From contig CAYMDO010000031.1 in the NCBI GenBank assembly GCA_964389365.1, positions 1-22,319 on the forward strand: 22,319 bases of DNA. The letters run 5' to 3'. The position numbers were made by a program, and so were the translations under genes. This DNA is from UBA993 sp964389365 (GTDB lineage: Bacteria > Bacillota > Dethiobacteria > DTU022). Within the stretch, counting starts at the first letter, position 1. Each line of letters begins with the position of its first letter. Under the pieces are notes generated by a model that was not told the DNA's origin, searched no databases, and was given only the letters and a program-made list of their open reading frames with translations. Positions 1 to 7,713 of this stretch are shown here, in pieces.

Positions 1-77
1 CACTTAAAAAAGATCGCAAGGGCCCTCTCCCACCGACTTCTACAAGCCAAATGGAGACCCTTCACCTTTTCCTGCTC

Positions 78-91
78 AGTTTTCAAAGAAC
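78..91 (-). promoter_or_regulatory. rRNA leader boxA antitermination element
   Basis: Minus strand reads GTTCTTTGAAAACT, the boxA-containing sequence found in the leaders of Bacillus and Clostridium rRNA operons, where NusB/NusE bind and antitermination is set up. It lies about 65 nt downstream of the predicted start of transcription. The rest of 1-77 is leader; no mature 16S sequence is recognised inside the window. Confidence 0.75.
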
Positions 92-160
92 GGGATCCGC
101 CTTGCTTAGCAGGCCCGGTTTTGCTTCATGCAGTTCTCAAGGGCCTAGCACGACCTTTGT

Positions 161-189
161 ATAATAGCATGGTTCATTTACCCTGTCAA
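161..189 (-). promoter_or_regulatory. rRNA operon promoter (sigma-A type)
   Basis: On the minus strand a perfect -35 TTGACA (184-189) is followed after 17 bp by -10 TATTAT (161-166). AT-rich sequence just upstream (about 195-235) could act as an UP element. Transcription would run leftward through the boxA leader and out of the window. The strength of the promoter and the leader that follows indicate a ribosomal RNA operon whose 16S gene begins beyond position 1. Confidence 0.85.
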
Positions 190-424
190 ATACTTTTTGG
201 GACTTTTCTAAGAAAAAATTAGAGTTCTTTAGAAAGCCGCTTAAAGCCTATGATATAAGCGTTTTTGAAATGGCGAGCAGCCCGGCGGCAGGCCCGAGAC
301 AGGCCTGAAAAAGGCACGACGCACCCCGCCCCGCTTCCCCTTTAGAGAAAAAGTGTTTAAGGGGCATAGCCCGTACAGAGAAGGGCCTAAATAAGGAAAG
401 GAAAGAATGAAAACGCAGGCAGGC

Positions 425-1903
425 CTAATCAGGAAACGGCTTCGGTTTGAGGGTGGGAAAGAGTATGACATCACGGATAGATATATTATCAGTTAATAGC
501 ATTACCATCCGGTCGATGCCGATCCCAAGTCCACCCGCCGGCGGCATGCCGTATTCCAGGGCATTGATAAAATCCTCGTCCATCACGTGGGCTTCTTCGT
601 CCCCGGCCTCGCGCTTGGACAGCTGCTGCTCGAAGCGCTCACGCTGGTCGATCGGATCGTTTAACTCGGTAAAAGCGTTGGCAATCTCCCAGCCGGCGAT
701 AAAAGCTTCGAAACGGACGGTGAGGCGGGGATCGGATTCCATCTTTTTAGCCAGCGGTGATACCTCCACCGGGAAACCGGTGATAAAGATCGGCGCCTGC
801 AGTTGTTCCTCGCAGAATTCTTCAAAGAAAAGATAAAGGATATCGCCCCAGCTCATTTCCTTGTCCAGCTCCAACCCTGCCCTGCGCGCTGCCTCAAAGG
901 CTGCCTGGCCATCGGCCAGGGCGGAAAAATCAACCCCGGAATACTTGCGGACCGAATCGATCATCGTTTCGCGCGGCCAGGGCGGGGTCAGGTCAAGTTC
1001 CCTGCCCCGGAAAGTTAGCTTTCCGGAACCAAAAACTTTAACGGCAATCCGGTAGATCAGGTTTTCGGTGATCCGCATCATATCTTCGTAGTCAGCATAG
1101 TTCTGGTAGATCTCGACTGAAGTGAACTCGGGGTTGTGGATCGTCGATATCCCTTCATTGCGGAAGATCCGTCCGATTTCGTAAACTTTGTCCAGGCCGC
1201 CGACCAGCAGCCGCTTGAGGTGAAGTTCCGTGGCTATACGCAGGTAAAGCTTGATATCGAGGGCATGATGATGGGTAACAAATGGCCGGGCCAGCGCCCC
1301 GCCGGCAATGGTCTGCATGATCGGGGTTTCAACCTCGAGAAAACCCCATTCGTTCAGCAGCTCGCGCATTGTCGAGATGATCCGGCTGCGCTTGATAAAG
1401 GTTTCCTTAACTTCCCGGTTAACGATCAGGTCGACGTAACGCTGCCTGTAGCGCAGTTCAATGTCTTTCAGGCCGTGCCACTTTTCGGGCAGGGGGCGCA
1501 GGGCTTTTGCCAGGTAGGCAAAGTCGAGCACCTTAACGGTAACTTCACCTTTCTGGGTGCGGAAAACCTCGCCCCTGACCCCGATAAAATCACCGATATC
1601 AAAAAGATCCAGCAGCTCATACTTGTCGGGGCCGAGTTGATCCTGGCGCAGGTAAATCTGGATCCGCCCCCGGTAATCCTGCAGGTGCGCAAATGACGCT
1701 TTCCCATGAGAGCGGATAGAAACCAGGCGGCCGGCTACAGATACCTCTTTTCCTTCCAGCTGATCGAAACCATCAATTATCTCTGTTGAATAATGATCGG
1801 CTTCGTACTTGCCGCCGAAAGGTTCGACCCCTTTTTCGCGCAATGCCTGCATCTTATGCCTTCTAACCTGCAGTAATTCGCCTGGCTGCTGCTCCTGATC
1901 CAT
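425..1903 (-). CDS. lysS: Lysyl-tRNA synthetase, class II
   Basis: Charges tRNA-Lys with lysine in the cytoplasm. The 492-residue length is normal for the family. An N-terminal OB-fold anticodon-binding domain (about 52-145) precedes a class II catalytic core with motif 1 (about 172-195), motif 2 containing FRNEG and HNPEFT (247-261), and motif 3 containing GIGIDRM (about 460-466). ATG start with GGAGG at 1910-1914, 6 nt away. It is 31 bp downstream of greA and probably co-transcribed with it; this order, ending at an rRNA operon, is familiar in clostridia. Oddities: the residue before HNPEFT is Ile where homologues I know have a basic residue, and GGALARPF replaces the usual GGAAARPF. No clear terminator is seen in 190-424; only a 6-bp inverted repeat (337-342/359-364) without a T tract. 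Confidence 0.97.
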   Translation of the reverse strand: MDQEQQPGELLQVRRHKMQALREKGVEPFGGKYEADHYSTEIIDGFDQLEGKEVSVAGRLVSIRSHGKASFAHLQDYRGRIQIYLRQDQLGPDKYELLDLFDIGDFIGVRGEVFRTQKGEVTVKVLDFAYLAKALRPLPEKWHGLKDIELRYRQRYVDLIVNREVKETFIKRSRIISTMRELLNEWGFLEVETPIMQTIAGGALARPFVTHHHALDIKLYLRIATELHLKRLLVGGLDKVYEIGRIFRNEGISTIHNPEFTSVEIYQNYADYEDMMRITENLIYRIAVKVFGSGKLTFRGRELDLTPPWPRETMIDSVRKYSGVDFSALADGQAAFEAARRAGLELDKEMSWGDILYLFFEEFCEEQLQAPIFITGFPVEVSPLAKKMESDPRLTVRFEAFIAGWEIANAFTELNDPIDQRERFEQQLSKREAGDEEAHVMDEDFINALEYGMPPAGGLGIGIDRMVMLLTDNISIRDVILFPTLKPKPFPD

Positions 1904-1934
1904 TTTTATCCTCCGGGGCTACAGTTTTGAAATG

Positions 1935-2411
1935 TTAGGAAACCGCTTCAATGCGGTACTTAAAAACTCCGGCCGGCACTTTTACTTCAACCACTTCTCC
2001 GGCGGTAAGGCCGATCAACGACTTGCCAACCGGTGATTCATTGGATATTTTCTTCTCGGTCGGGTCAGCTTCAGCCGTACTGACAATCGTATACTCGTAT
2101 TCCTGGTTCAAATCAAGATCGATCAGCTTTACAGTCGAGCCAAGGGCAATATTAAAATCCGCTGTATCGTTTTTTTCGAGAAGCCTCGCCCGGCGCAGCA
2201 TCTTCTCCAGGGTAATAATCCTGCCTTCGATAAAAGCCTGTTCATTCTTGGCATCTTCATACTCAGAGTTGTCGGTGATATCGCCGAACGATATTGCTTC
2301 CTTGATGCGGGCGGCCACCTCCTTGCGCTTAACCGATCGCAAATGAAACAGTTCTTTTTCCAGCTTGTCAAGGCCATCCCTTGTTAACAGTAACTCGTCA
2401 TTGTTTTCCAT
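1935..2411 (-). CDS. greA: Transcription elongation factor GreA
   Basis: Binds in the secondary channel of RNA polymerase and stimulates cleavage of backtracked transcripts. At 158 residues it has the standard length. An N-terminal coiled coil (about 1-78) carries the acidic tip GDITDNSEY (43-51); the two catalytic tip acids are Asp44 and Asp47, the second being Glu in E. coli GreA. The C-terminal FKBP-like domain contains the family signature SPVGKSLIGL. ATG start preceded by AAGGGGG. First gene of a greA-lysS unit driven by the consensus promoter at 2599-2627 through a leader of about 180 nt. Confidence 0.96.
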   Translation of the reverse strand: MENNDELLLTRDGLDKLEKELFHLRSVKRKEVAARIKEAISFGDITDNSEYEDAKNEQAFIEGRIITLEKMLRRARLLEKNDTADFNIALGSTVKLIDLDLNQEYEYTIVSTAEADPTEKKISNESPVGKSLIGLTAGEVVEVKVPAGVFKYRIEAVS

Positions 2412-2497
2412 CTCAGCAACCCCCTTGCTTCTCAGCCATCTTAATCCGGCATTTCATGGTTTCATCAGCCATGCCCTTGGTTTAACAAACTCTATGA

Positions 2498-2536
2498 TGA
2501 TAAAAATAAATAACGGCTTCATCCTTCAACGAAGCC
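2498..2536 (-). terminator. Possible attenuator hairpin in the greA leader
   Basis: Minus-strand RNA would form GGCTTC (2531-2536) paired with GAAGCC (2515-2520), followed at once by the U-rich stretch GTTATTTATTTTTATC. This is the layout of an intrinsic terminator, placed between the promoter and the greA start. A competing short hairpin, CTTC-GTT-GAAG, uses part of the same stem. The stem is only 6 bp with a 10-nt loop, so termination may be weak. Confidence 0.35.
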
Positions 2537-2598
2537 TGGACAGCTATTGGGTGCCGGAAAACTTTGTGCCGCAGCAGATTAACTGCAATTTTTGTTAG

Positions 2599-2627
2599 AT
2601 TATAAGGCGTTCTCAATAGGTTGTCAA
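2599..2627 (-). promoter_or_regulatory. Consensus sigma-A promoter of greA-lysS
   Basis: Minus strand: TTGACA (2622-2627), 17-bp spacer, TATAAT (2599-2604). Both hexamers match the consensus perfectly. Transcription would start near 2592 and give a leader of about 180 nt before the greA ATG at 2411. Confidence 0.85.
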
Positions 2628-2708
2628 GAAAAACAAGCACAAGCAAAGGGGGGTTCGGGCTGCGGCCAACTGCAGCATTAGCATGAAGGCCGGCCGCTAA
2701 AGCCGGGC

Positions 2709-3521
2709 CTAACCCCTCAGCAGTTCTTTGGAGCGTTTTGTAGCCGCAATCACTGCCTTAATCAGGCAGCTCCTGAAGCCCGATTCTTCGAGCACCAGCA
2801 TTGCCGAGCTGGTAGTGCCGGCGGGGGAAGTGACTATATTGCGCATCTCGGCCGGATGGTGAACATTTTTCTCCAGCATCCTTGCCGCACCAATGACATT
2901 TTGAATCACCAGTTTTGAAGCGACGTCCCGCCTGATACCGACTGATACCCCGGCATCGATCATGGTTTCAATAAAGAGGTAAACATAGGCCGGGCCGGTT
3001 CCGCTCAACCCGGTTGCCGCATCCATCAACGACTCGGGAAAGCGGACAATTAACCCAAGCGACCTGAGCAGTTTTTCAACATCTTTTTTGTCTTCGTCTG
3101 TTACCGTGTTCCCGGTGCTGATCACCACCGCGCCTTCGCCAATCAGGCAGGGTGTATTGGGCATCAGGCGAATCACCTTGGCCCCCTCCGGCAGGTTCTT
3201 CTCGATAAAATTGAGGGTGATCCCTGCTGCAATCGAGATAATAACCTGTCCGGGATGAACCAGGCTTTTGATGCTCTCAAGCAGGCCGCCGGCATCCTGT
3301 GGTTTTACGGCAATAAATAAAAACCGGCATTGCGGCACCATCTCTTCCAAAGACCCGGCTGTATTGCTATGCAGTTCAGCAGCCAGCAGCGCTTCCCTTT
3401 CCTTGTTTATGTCATATACAAAGATTGATGAAGGGCTGATTACTCCTGCCGTCACCATGCCCCTGGCCAAAGCAGAACCCATTTCGCCGCAACCGATCAA
3501 GCCGATAACTTCTGTATCCAT
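2709..3521 (-). CDS. proC: Pyrroline-5-carboxylate reductase
   Basis: Reduces 1-pyrroline-5-carboxylate to proline with NAD(P)H, the last step of proline synthesis. An N-terminal Rossmann domain opens with GLIGCGEMG. The family marks RLMPNTPCLIGEGAV, LSGTGPAYVY and VTSPAGTT are all present. About 270 residues is the normal length. There are two possible ATG starts two codons apart (3527 and 3521). AGGGAG at 3531-3536 lies only 3 nt from the first but 9 nt from the second, so 3521 is preferred. It is the third gene of an operon, close behind the quinate-dehydrogenase-like gene. No convincing terminator is seen in 2628-2708. Confidence 0.95.
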   Translation of the reverse strand: MDTEVIGLIGCGEMGSALARGMVTAGVISPSSIFVYDINKEREALLAAELHSNTAGSLEEMVPQCRFLFIAVKPQDAGGLLESIKSLVHPGQVIISIAAGITLNFIEKNLPEGAKVIRLMPNTPCLIGEGAVVISTGNTVTDEDKKDVEKLLRSLGLIVRFPESLMDAATGLSGTGPAYVYLFIETMIDAGVSVGIRRDVASKLVIQNVIGAARMLEKNVHHPAEMRNIVTSPAGTTSSAMLVLEESGFRSCLIKAVIAATKRSKELLRG

Positions 3522-3536
3522 CCACATCTACTCCCT

Positions 3537-4433
3537 CTATAGTTCCAGAATACGCGGTTTTAGATCAAGGTCAACCAGCAGCTGGTTATACCGGTCTTCA
3601 GAAAGCTCCTGTTTCCCCCCGGCCATGCAAACCAGGAGGGCTTCCATCACGTTGGTCCCAAATGATCGGCCTTCCATTTCAGGGGTTGTAGTGATCAAGG
3701 TTTTCACTTTGCTGTTCCTCAGGAAAACCACATCGGAAGCTGTTACAGTATTCGTGATAATTGTTTTGCCCGGAAGCTCTTTTGGCATGTAGCGGTGAAT
3801 AAAATGGAAATCACCGGCGATTATCTCGTTTTTCTCAAAATACTGCGTAAAACGCGGCTTATTTACCGTCTGTTTTTCTCCGGTTGGGTAAACCATCGTA
3901 AAAGGGAGCTGGCTGATCGGGGGGGCAAGTACCCGGGCAATTGCAGCCAGGCTTTTTAAAGATTTAAGCGGTATTGGAAGGCCTATAGTATAAAGCAGAT
4001 CGCCATATGTCATTTCACAGCCGGCTTCCTCCAGGGCCTGGGCCATACCGAGGCGATCCATGGCGCACATCAGTAATACCTTTTTCGGCTCCCGGAAGAG
4101 GCCGGTATGGCCGCCCAGGTACTCTATCGCCCTGCGCTCCAGGGTATTTTTAAGGCCGGACCCGTCCACGATCGGTGTCTTCCGAGCTGCCCTGACAATG
4201 CGTTTTGCATCGCGTATTACGTAACGGCGGTCAACAGCGTAGATATAAAGATCCATCCCACCCAGGCCAAAAGCATCAACATGGCCGTCAAGCTCGGTAA
4301 TCCGGTCAACCATTGCCCTCATATTGCCGTCGGTTCCGATTCGCTCGATCTTGTACTTTTCGCCTTTCAGTTCAACAGTTACAACATGATCCCTTGTTGA
4401 TGAGCCCAAGCTGATACCGACTACATGTTTCAT
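3537..4433 (-). CDS. Conserved protein of the 'quinate 5-dehydrogenase' annotation group, function unproven
   Basis: I recognise this as a family conserved in clostridia and often labelled quinate 5-dehydrogenase; I know of no biochemical proof of that label. The 298 residues start with a conserved GISLGSS segment (6-12), then FGLGGMDLY (55-63) and TPIVDGSGLKNTLERR (86-101). The glycine-rich stretches could hold a nucleotide, but no classical GxGxxG dinucleotide fold is evident. The start at 4433 is chosen over an in-frame ATG at 4478 because the latter lies inside the upstream gene and AAGGGG sits 9 nt before 4433. Only 1 bp separates it from the HTH gene, and 9 bp lie between its stop and the earliest proC start codon, so the three are probably one transcript. 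Confidence 0.7.
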   Translation of the reverse strand: MKHVVGISLGSSTRDHVVTVELKGEKYKIERIGTDGNMRAMVDRITELDGHVDAFGLGGMDLYIYAVDRRYVIRDAKRIVRAARKTPIVDGSGLKNTLERRAIEYLGGHTGLFREPKKVLLMCAMDRLGMAQALEEAGCEMTYGDLLYTIGLPIPLKSLKSLAAIARVLAPPISQLPFTMVYPTGEKQTVNKPRFTQYFEKNEIIAGDFHFIHRYMPKELPGKTIITNTVTASDVVFLRNSKVKTLITTTPEMEGRSFGTNVMEALLVCMAGGKQELSEDRYNQLLVDLDLKPRILEL

Positions 4434-4434
4434 G

Positions 4435-4986
4435 CTAGTTTTTCCCCTTTCCGGTCTGCATGATCTGTTCCAGCACATCCTTCAGCTGCTGCGGGTCAAT
4501 GGTGCGGTCCGCGCTGATTGGTGTAGCCCCAAGGCTGATAAAGATTATCTGCAGGTCCAGCAGCGCCTCGGCCAGATGATACCACTTCTCTGAAGTTATC
4601 ATGATCAGGGTGTCGTATTCCCGAAGGCGGGTCACAACCTCCAGCATCCGATTAAAGAAATCCAGCGCCTGCAGATCCTGAACCAGCGCCCAGCGCTCCC
4701 GATCGTTCAGGATCATTGAAAAATCAAGCCCGTAATCGCTGCACATATCGATCAGCTCGCTGCCGTTAGCCAGGGGAAAACCGATTACCGCAACCCGGCG
4801 GCCTTTCCTGATCTCGCCGATCGATTCGAGCCGGGAAATAAAACTGCGGTCAAGGCGCAGCCTGGTGGCAGCCTCCTGCTGAGAATGGCCTATTTCGCGC
4901 ATTTCAAGGGCTTTTTCAACCCGGCGTACCACCTTGTCCAGGCTGATCAGCTTTTCTCCGATCCTGAAAACCCTCGCGCTTTGCAA
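4435..4986 (-). CDS. Helix-turn-helix protein, probable transcriptional regulator
   Basis: 183 residues. A helix-turn-helix spans about 30-55 (SQQEAATRLRLDRSFISRLE), resembling an XRE/ParB-type DNA-binding motif. The C-terminal part begins with a beta strand and loop RVAVIGFPLANGSE (64-77) and looks like a small alpha/beta domain rather than a standard effector domain. The start is TTG, supported by AAGGGGAGGGG (4993-5003) 6 nt upstream. It is the first gene of the operon with the 'quinate dehydrogenase'-like protein and proC, and is likely to regulate or act with its immediate neighbour. Its ligand and target are not apparent from the sequence. Confidence 0.7.
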   Translation of the reverse strand: MQSARVFRIGEKLISLDKVVRRVEKALEMREIGHSQQEAATRLRLDRSFISRLESIGEIRKGRRVAVIGFPLANGSELIDMCSDYGLDFSMILNDRERWALVQDLQALDFFNRMLEVVTRLREYDTLIMITSEKWYHLAEALLDLQIIFISLGATPISADRTIDPQQLKDVLEQIMQTGKGKN

Positions 4987-5043
4987 ACCCGGCCCCTCCC
5001 CTTAAGTTAAGAAAAAGCTGTGCACATTTATGTGATCAGCAGC

Positions 5044-5072
5044 ATTGTAGCACTTTTTTACCTGGCAGACAA
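5044..5072 (-). promoter_or_regulatory. Promoter of the HTH-'QDH'-proC operon
   Basis: Minus strand: TTGTCT (5067-5072), 17-bp spacer, TACAAT (5044-5049). A TGC just before the -10 makes it an extended -10 promoter. It lies about 55 bp upstream of the TTG start, within the short gap after the dus stop codon. Confidence 0.65.
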
Positions 5073-5088
5073 TTGTTATAAGCTCACG

Positions 5089-6087
5089 TTAAGTGCCGGT
5101 CAGGCCTGCAAGAACAGCTTCCGCTTCGGCCAGCGATGAAGCACGAACCAGCATTTGCCTGGCTGCAGCCGCCCCCGGCACACCCCGGATATACCAGGGG
5201 CTGTGGTGCCTCATCTCACGAACAGCCGCCTTATCTCCCTTGAGCAGCGTTAACAGCTTAAAGTGTTTTACAACCATTGCGGTTATTTCATCCAGAGACG
5301 GTTTTTCCGGAAGAGGGCGCCCCTCAAGCAGGGCCAGGGTTTCCCTGGATATCCAGGGGTTGCCCCTCGCTGCCCTGCCAATCATTACCCCGTCGCATGA
5401 ACAGTATTCAAACATATCCACAGCTGCCTGGGGCGAATCAACATCACCGTTGCCGATGACCGGAACCGAAACCAACTGCTTGACCTCTCTTATTGCGCCC
5501 CAGTCTGCTTTGCCGCTGTAACCCTGTTCCACTGTCCTGCCGTGGACCGTGATCCTGCTAATCCCGGCATCTTCAGCACGCCTGGCGATCTCCGGCAGAG
5601 TATAGGACTTTTCATCCCAGCCTTTTCGCAGCTTAACTGTCACCGGGCAGTTTACCGCGCTTACGACGGCTTTAAACAGCTTGCCGCATAGTTCCGGTTG
5701 GCGCAGCAGGGCTCCGCCTTCCAGGTTGCGGGTAATTTTACGTGCCGGGCAGCCCATGTTAAGATCAATAAAATCTGCGCCAAGTTTCTCCAGTTTTCCT
5801 GCCGCACGGGCCATGATGGCGGGGTCCGAACCGAAAAGCTGCAGGCCGAATGGTTTTTCTGCTTCAGTAAAATAAACCAACGAGCGGTTGCGCCGGTTAT
5901 CATTGCTTAATCCCTTCGCGCTGATCATCTCAGAAAAGAGCAGGCTGCAGCCCTGTTCTTTTGCCAGCAGGCGAAAAGCATGGTTGGTTACCCCGGCCAT
6001 CGGAGCCAAAGCCAGGCAGCTATGTTTTTTGTCAGAGCCATTTTTCCGGATCAAAGGCAGCCAACCTTTCATAATGTATGCGAACAA
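5089..6087 (-). CDS. dus: tRNA-dihydrouridine synthase, DusB-like
   Basis: FMN-dependent reduction of uridine to dihydrouridine in tRNA. The TIM-barrel signatures are present: LAPMAGVTNHAFR (about 27-39), the active-site LNMGCPARK with catalytic Cys113, VKLRKGW with FMN-contacting Lys152, ITVHGRT, and GNGD followed by GVMIGRAARGNPW. Length of about 330 is normal. The start is uncertain: TTG at 6087 has only a weak GGAT upstream, and ATG at 6072 has no recognisable ribosome site. It stands alone between two other operons. In many clostridia a dus gene sits next to greA-lysS; here the proC operon separates them. Confidence 0.92.
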   Translation of the reverse strand: MFAYIMKGWLPLIRKNGSDKKHSCLALAPMAGVTNHAFRLLAKEQGCSLLFSEMISAKGLSNDNRRNRSLVYFTEAEKPFGLQLFGSDPAIMARAAGKLEKLGADFIDLNMGCPARKITRNLEGGALLRQPELCGKLFKAVVSAVNCPVTVKLRKGWDEKSYTLPEIARRAEDAGISRITVHGRTVEQGYSGKADWGAIREVKQLVSVPVIGNGDVDSPQAAVDMFEYCSCDGVMIGRAARGNPWISRETLALLEGRPLPEKPSLDEITAMVVKHFKLLTLLKGDKAAVREMRHHSPWYIRGVPGAAAARQMLVRASSLAEAEAVLAGLTGT

Positions 6088-6331
6088 TCATATCCAAAAA
6101 AAAGAATACGCAGGGCCGACGCAAACGTCCCGTTGTGCCGCCCTTGCTTCATCCCCTGCAGTCGCAGCTGCAGCAGCGGTTTTTGCCGTTCGCATGCGGC
6201 AATGCCGCACATTTACCTATGTATTTGATCTTTTTAGCTGGCAGCAGAAGTGACAATACTTATGCGGAAGCCTTTTTGTTCCCCCGGGTAAAGGACAGGC
6301 CCGGCGGAAGCGGCAGCGCTCCGGGCTCAAA
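6088..6331. other. Non-coding gap upstream of dus
   Basis: No supported gene. It contains a perfect short palindrome TGCGGCA-A-TGCCGCA (6195-6209) and a CTGCAG-flanked inverted repeat (about 6155-6172), either of which could be a protein-binding site. No promoter with good -35 and -10 boxes was found for dus. Confidence 0.4.
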
Positions 6332-6373
6332 CCCCCTCCTCCCGCGAGAGGAAGGGGGCAGCTAGATGCTGCC
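6332..6373 (-). terminator. Double hairpin at the end of the DUF3798 transporter operon
   Basis: Directly after the peptidase stop codon, the minus strand forms GGCAGC-ATCTA-GCTGCC (6357-6373), then a second GC-rich stem CCCCCTTCCTC/GGAGGAGGGGG (6332-6358) with a short loop and small mismatches. Only three T residues follow, so this may stabilise the transcript's 3' end or be a weak terminator. Confidence 0.4.
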
Positions 6374-6379
6374 AAAAGC

Positions 6380-7669
6380 TCAGGCCAAATATCGGCGGGC
6401 CAGTTCTTTCAGAAAGTCGGTTTTCAGCCTCAGGCTGTTAACATCGGTTCGTTCGTTGCGGCCGTGAACCGTGCTCCTGGCCTGCTGATCAAAACCGGCA
6501 GCCATCAACCCAATACCGTAAGATGGGATCCCCGCTCCCCTGAAGAACTTCGAGTCGGTTGAACCGGCAGATATAACCGGCAAACAAACCGTGTTGTTAC
6601 CGGCCAGACCCGAGGTAATTTCATCCATCAGGCGGTAAAAGGAATTATTTGTGCTGGAAAAGGTAGGAACCTTGTATTCGTTAAATTCGATTTCAATATC
6701 TTTGCTGATTATTAAGCGAAGCTCTCTTTCCACATAGTCACAATCCTGACCGGGCAATATGCGGATATCGACTTCAGCTTCACAGTAATCCGGGACAATA
6801 TTGGTTTTTGTGCCCCCGCGAATCTGGTTTGGCGAAACTGTCATCCTGGTCATTGACCGCAGCGCTTCAACAAAAGCCCGATCCAGCGGCAGCTTTTCCA
6901 GCAGGTTATCCACATCGTCGGACTTGCAGCTTCCCAGCTCCAAGTTGCATAATTTTGCGATTTTTTTCAGCAGCATCTCTACTTCCGGAACAACCACCAC
7001 TTCTGCACGGTAATTGTGCAGCCGGCTCACGGCACGGGCCATTTTAACCACTGCATTGTCAGCCAGGGTCGGCATCGAACCGTGGCCGGCAACACCGCGT
7101 GATTTTAGCGTACACCAGGCCGTCCCTTTTTCGCCAACCTGGATAAAATAAACCGGCTTGCCGTTAACCAGGATTGGCTGATCAGCACCTTCATTGACGG
7201 CATAATCTGCTGTTATTTTACCCGGTTCATTGCTAACCAGGTATCCGGCGCCGAGACGGCCGCCCTTTTCTTCATCAGCGGTAGCGGCAATGATCAGCTG
7301 GCCGTTAAGCTGAACGCCTTCAGTGTGCAGTTCTAGGGCGGCAGCCGCCTGGGCTGCGGTAAGATCTTTGCAGTCAAGGGCCCCCCGGCCGTATATAACG
7401 CCATCCTTCACCTCGCCGCTGAAGGGCTCAAAATCCCAGTCGTCGCCGACCGGCACAACATCTAAGTGCGATATATAAAGCAGCTTTTTGGCGCCACTGC
7501 CAACGCGGGCAATAAAGGTCCCCCGGCCGGGTTCAGGTTCGATTATTTCGCTTTCCAGGCCGTGATCGCTAAAAAGCTTTTTTAGGTACTCCGCAGCTGC
7601 CGTTTCATTCCCCGGAGGATTACTAGTATCAATTTTAATCAGGTCGCTCAGTAATGACTCGGGCTTCAT
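6380..7669 (-). CDS. M20 family metallopeptidase (ArgE/DapE/ACY1 type)
   Basis: Di-zinc hydrolase of the acylase/peptidase family, expected to cleave an N-acyl or peptide bond. At 429 residues it has the usual length. Zinc ligands are visible: His68 and the paired Asp70 in SHLDVVPV, bridging Asp99 in GRGALDCKD, base Glu133 and ligand Glu134 in ADEEKGG, and His402 near the C-terminus in STVHGRNE. A dimerisation (lid) domain occupies about 185-300. ATG start with GGAGAG (7677-7682) 7 nt upstream. It is the last gene of the DUF3798 ABC transporter operon, 44 bp after the permease stop, so it probably processes the imported compound in the cytoplasm. DAP synthesis in this window uses DapL, so a DapE role is unlikely. 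Substrate unknown. Confidence 0.88.
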   Translation of the reverse strand: MKPESLLSDLIKIDTSNPPGNETAAAEYLKKLFSDHGLESEIIEPEPGRGTFIARVGSGAKKLLYISHLDVVPVGDDWDFEPFSGEVKDGVIYGRGALDCKDLTAAQAAAALELHTEGVQLNGQLIIAATADEEKGGRLGAGYLVSNEPGKITADYAVNEGADQPILVNGKPVYFIQVGEKGTAWCTLKSRGVAGHGSMPTLADNAVVKMARAVSRLHNYRAEVVVVPEVEMLLKKIAKLCNLELGSCKSDDVDNLLEKLPLDRAFVEALRSMTRMTVSPNQIRGGTKTNIVPDYCEAEVDIRILPGQDCDYVERELRLIISKDIEIEFNEYKVPTFSSTNNSFYRLMDEITSGLAGNNTVCLPVISAGSTDSKFFRGAGIPSYGIGLMAAGFDQQARSTVHGRNERTDVNSLRLKTDFLKELARRYLA

Positions 7670-7680
7670 CTATATTCTCT

Positions 7681-7698
7681 CCATCCATCCATCCATCC
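7681..7698. repeat. Tetranucleotide tandem repeat before the M20 gene
   Basis: Four and a half copies of CCAT (GGAT on the coding strand) lie between the permease stop and the peptidase start. The last unit merges into the ribosome site GGAGAG, so slippage would change the sequence next to the ribosome binding site. Confidence 0.8.
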
Positions 7699-7713
7699 AG
7701 TAAGCCGCACCGA

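Noticed and set aside
447..1696. Plus-strand reading frames opposite lysS
   Set aside because: They are shadows of a well-supported essential gene, with no ribosome sites and no recognisable domains.
2440..2470. CTGATGA followed by GAAA in the greA leader, suggesting a hammerhead ribozyme
   Set aside because: There is no stem II between the two core elements and no matching stems I and III, so the motif is by chance.
2412..2598. T-box riboswitch for the lysS operon
   Set aside because: The conserved T-box sequence AGGGTGGNACCGCG and a specifier loop are absent.
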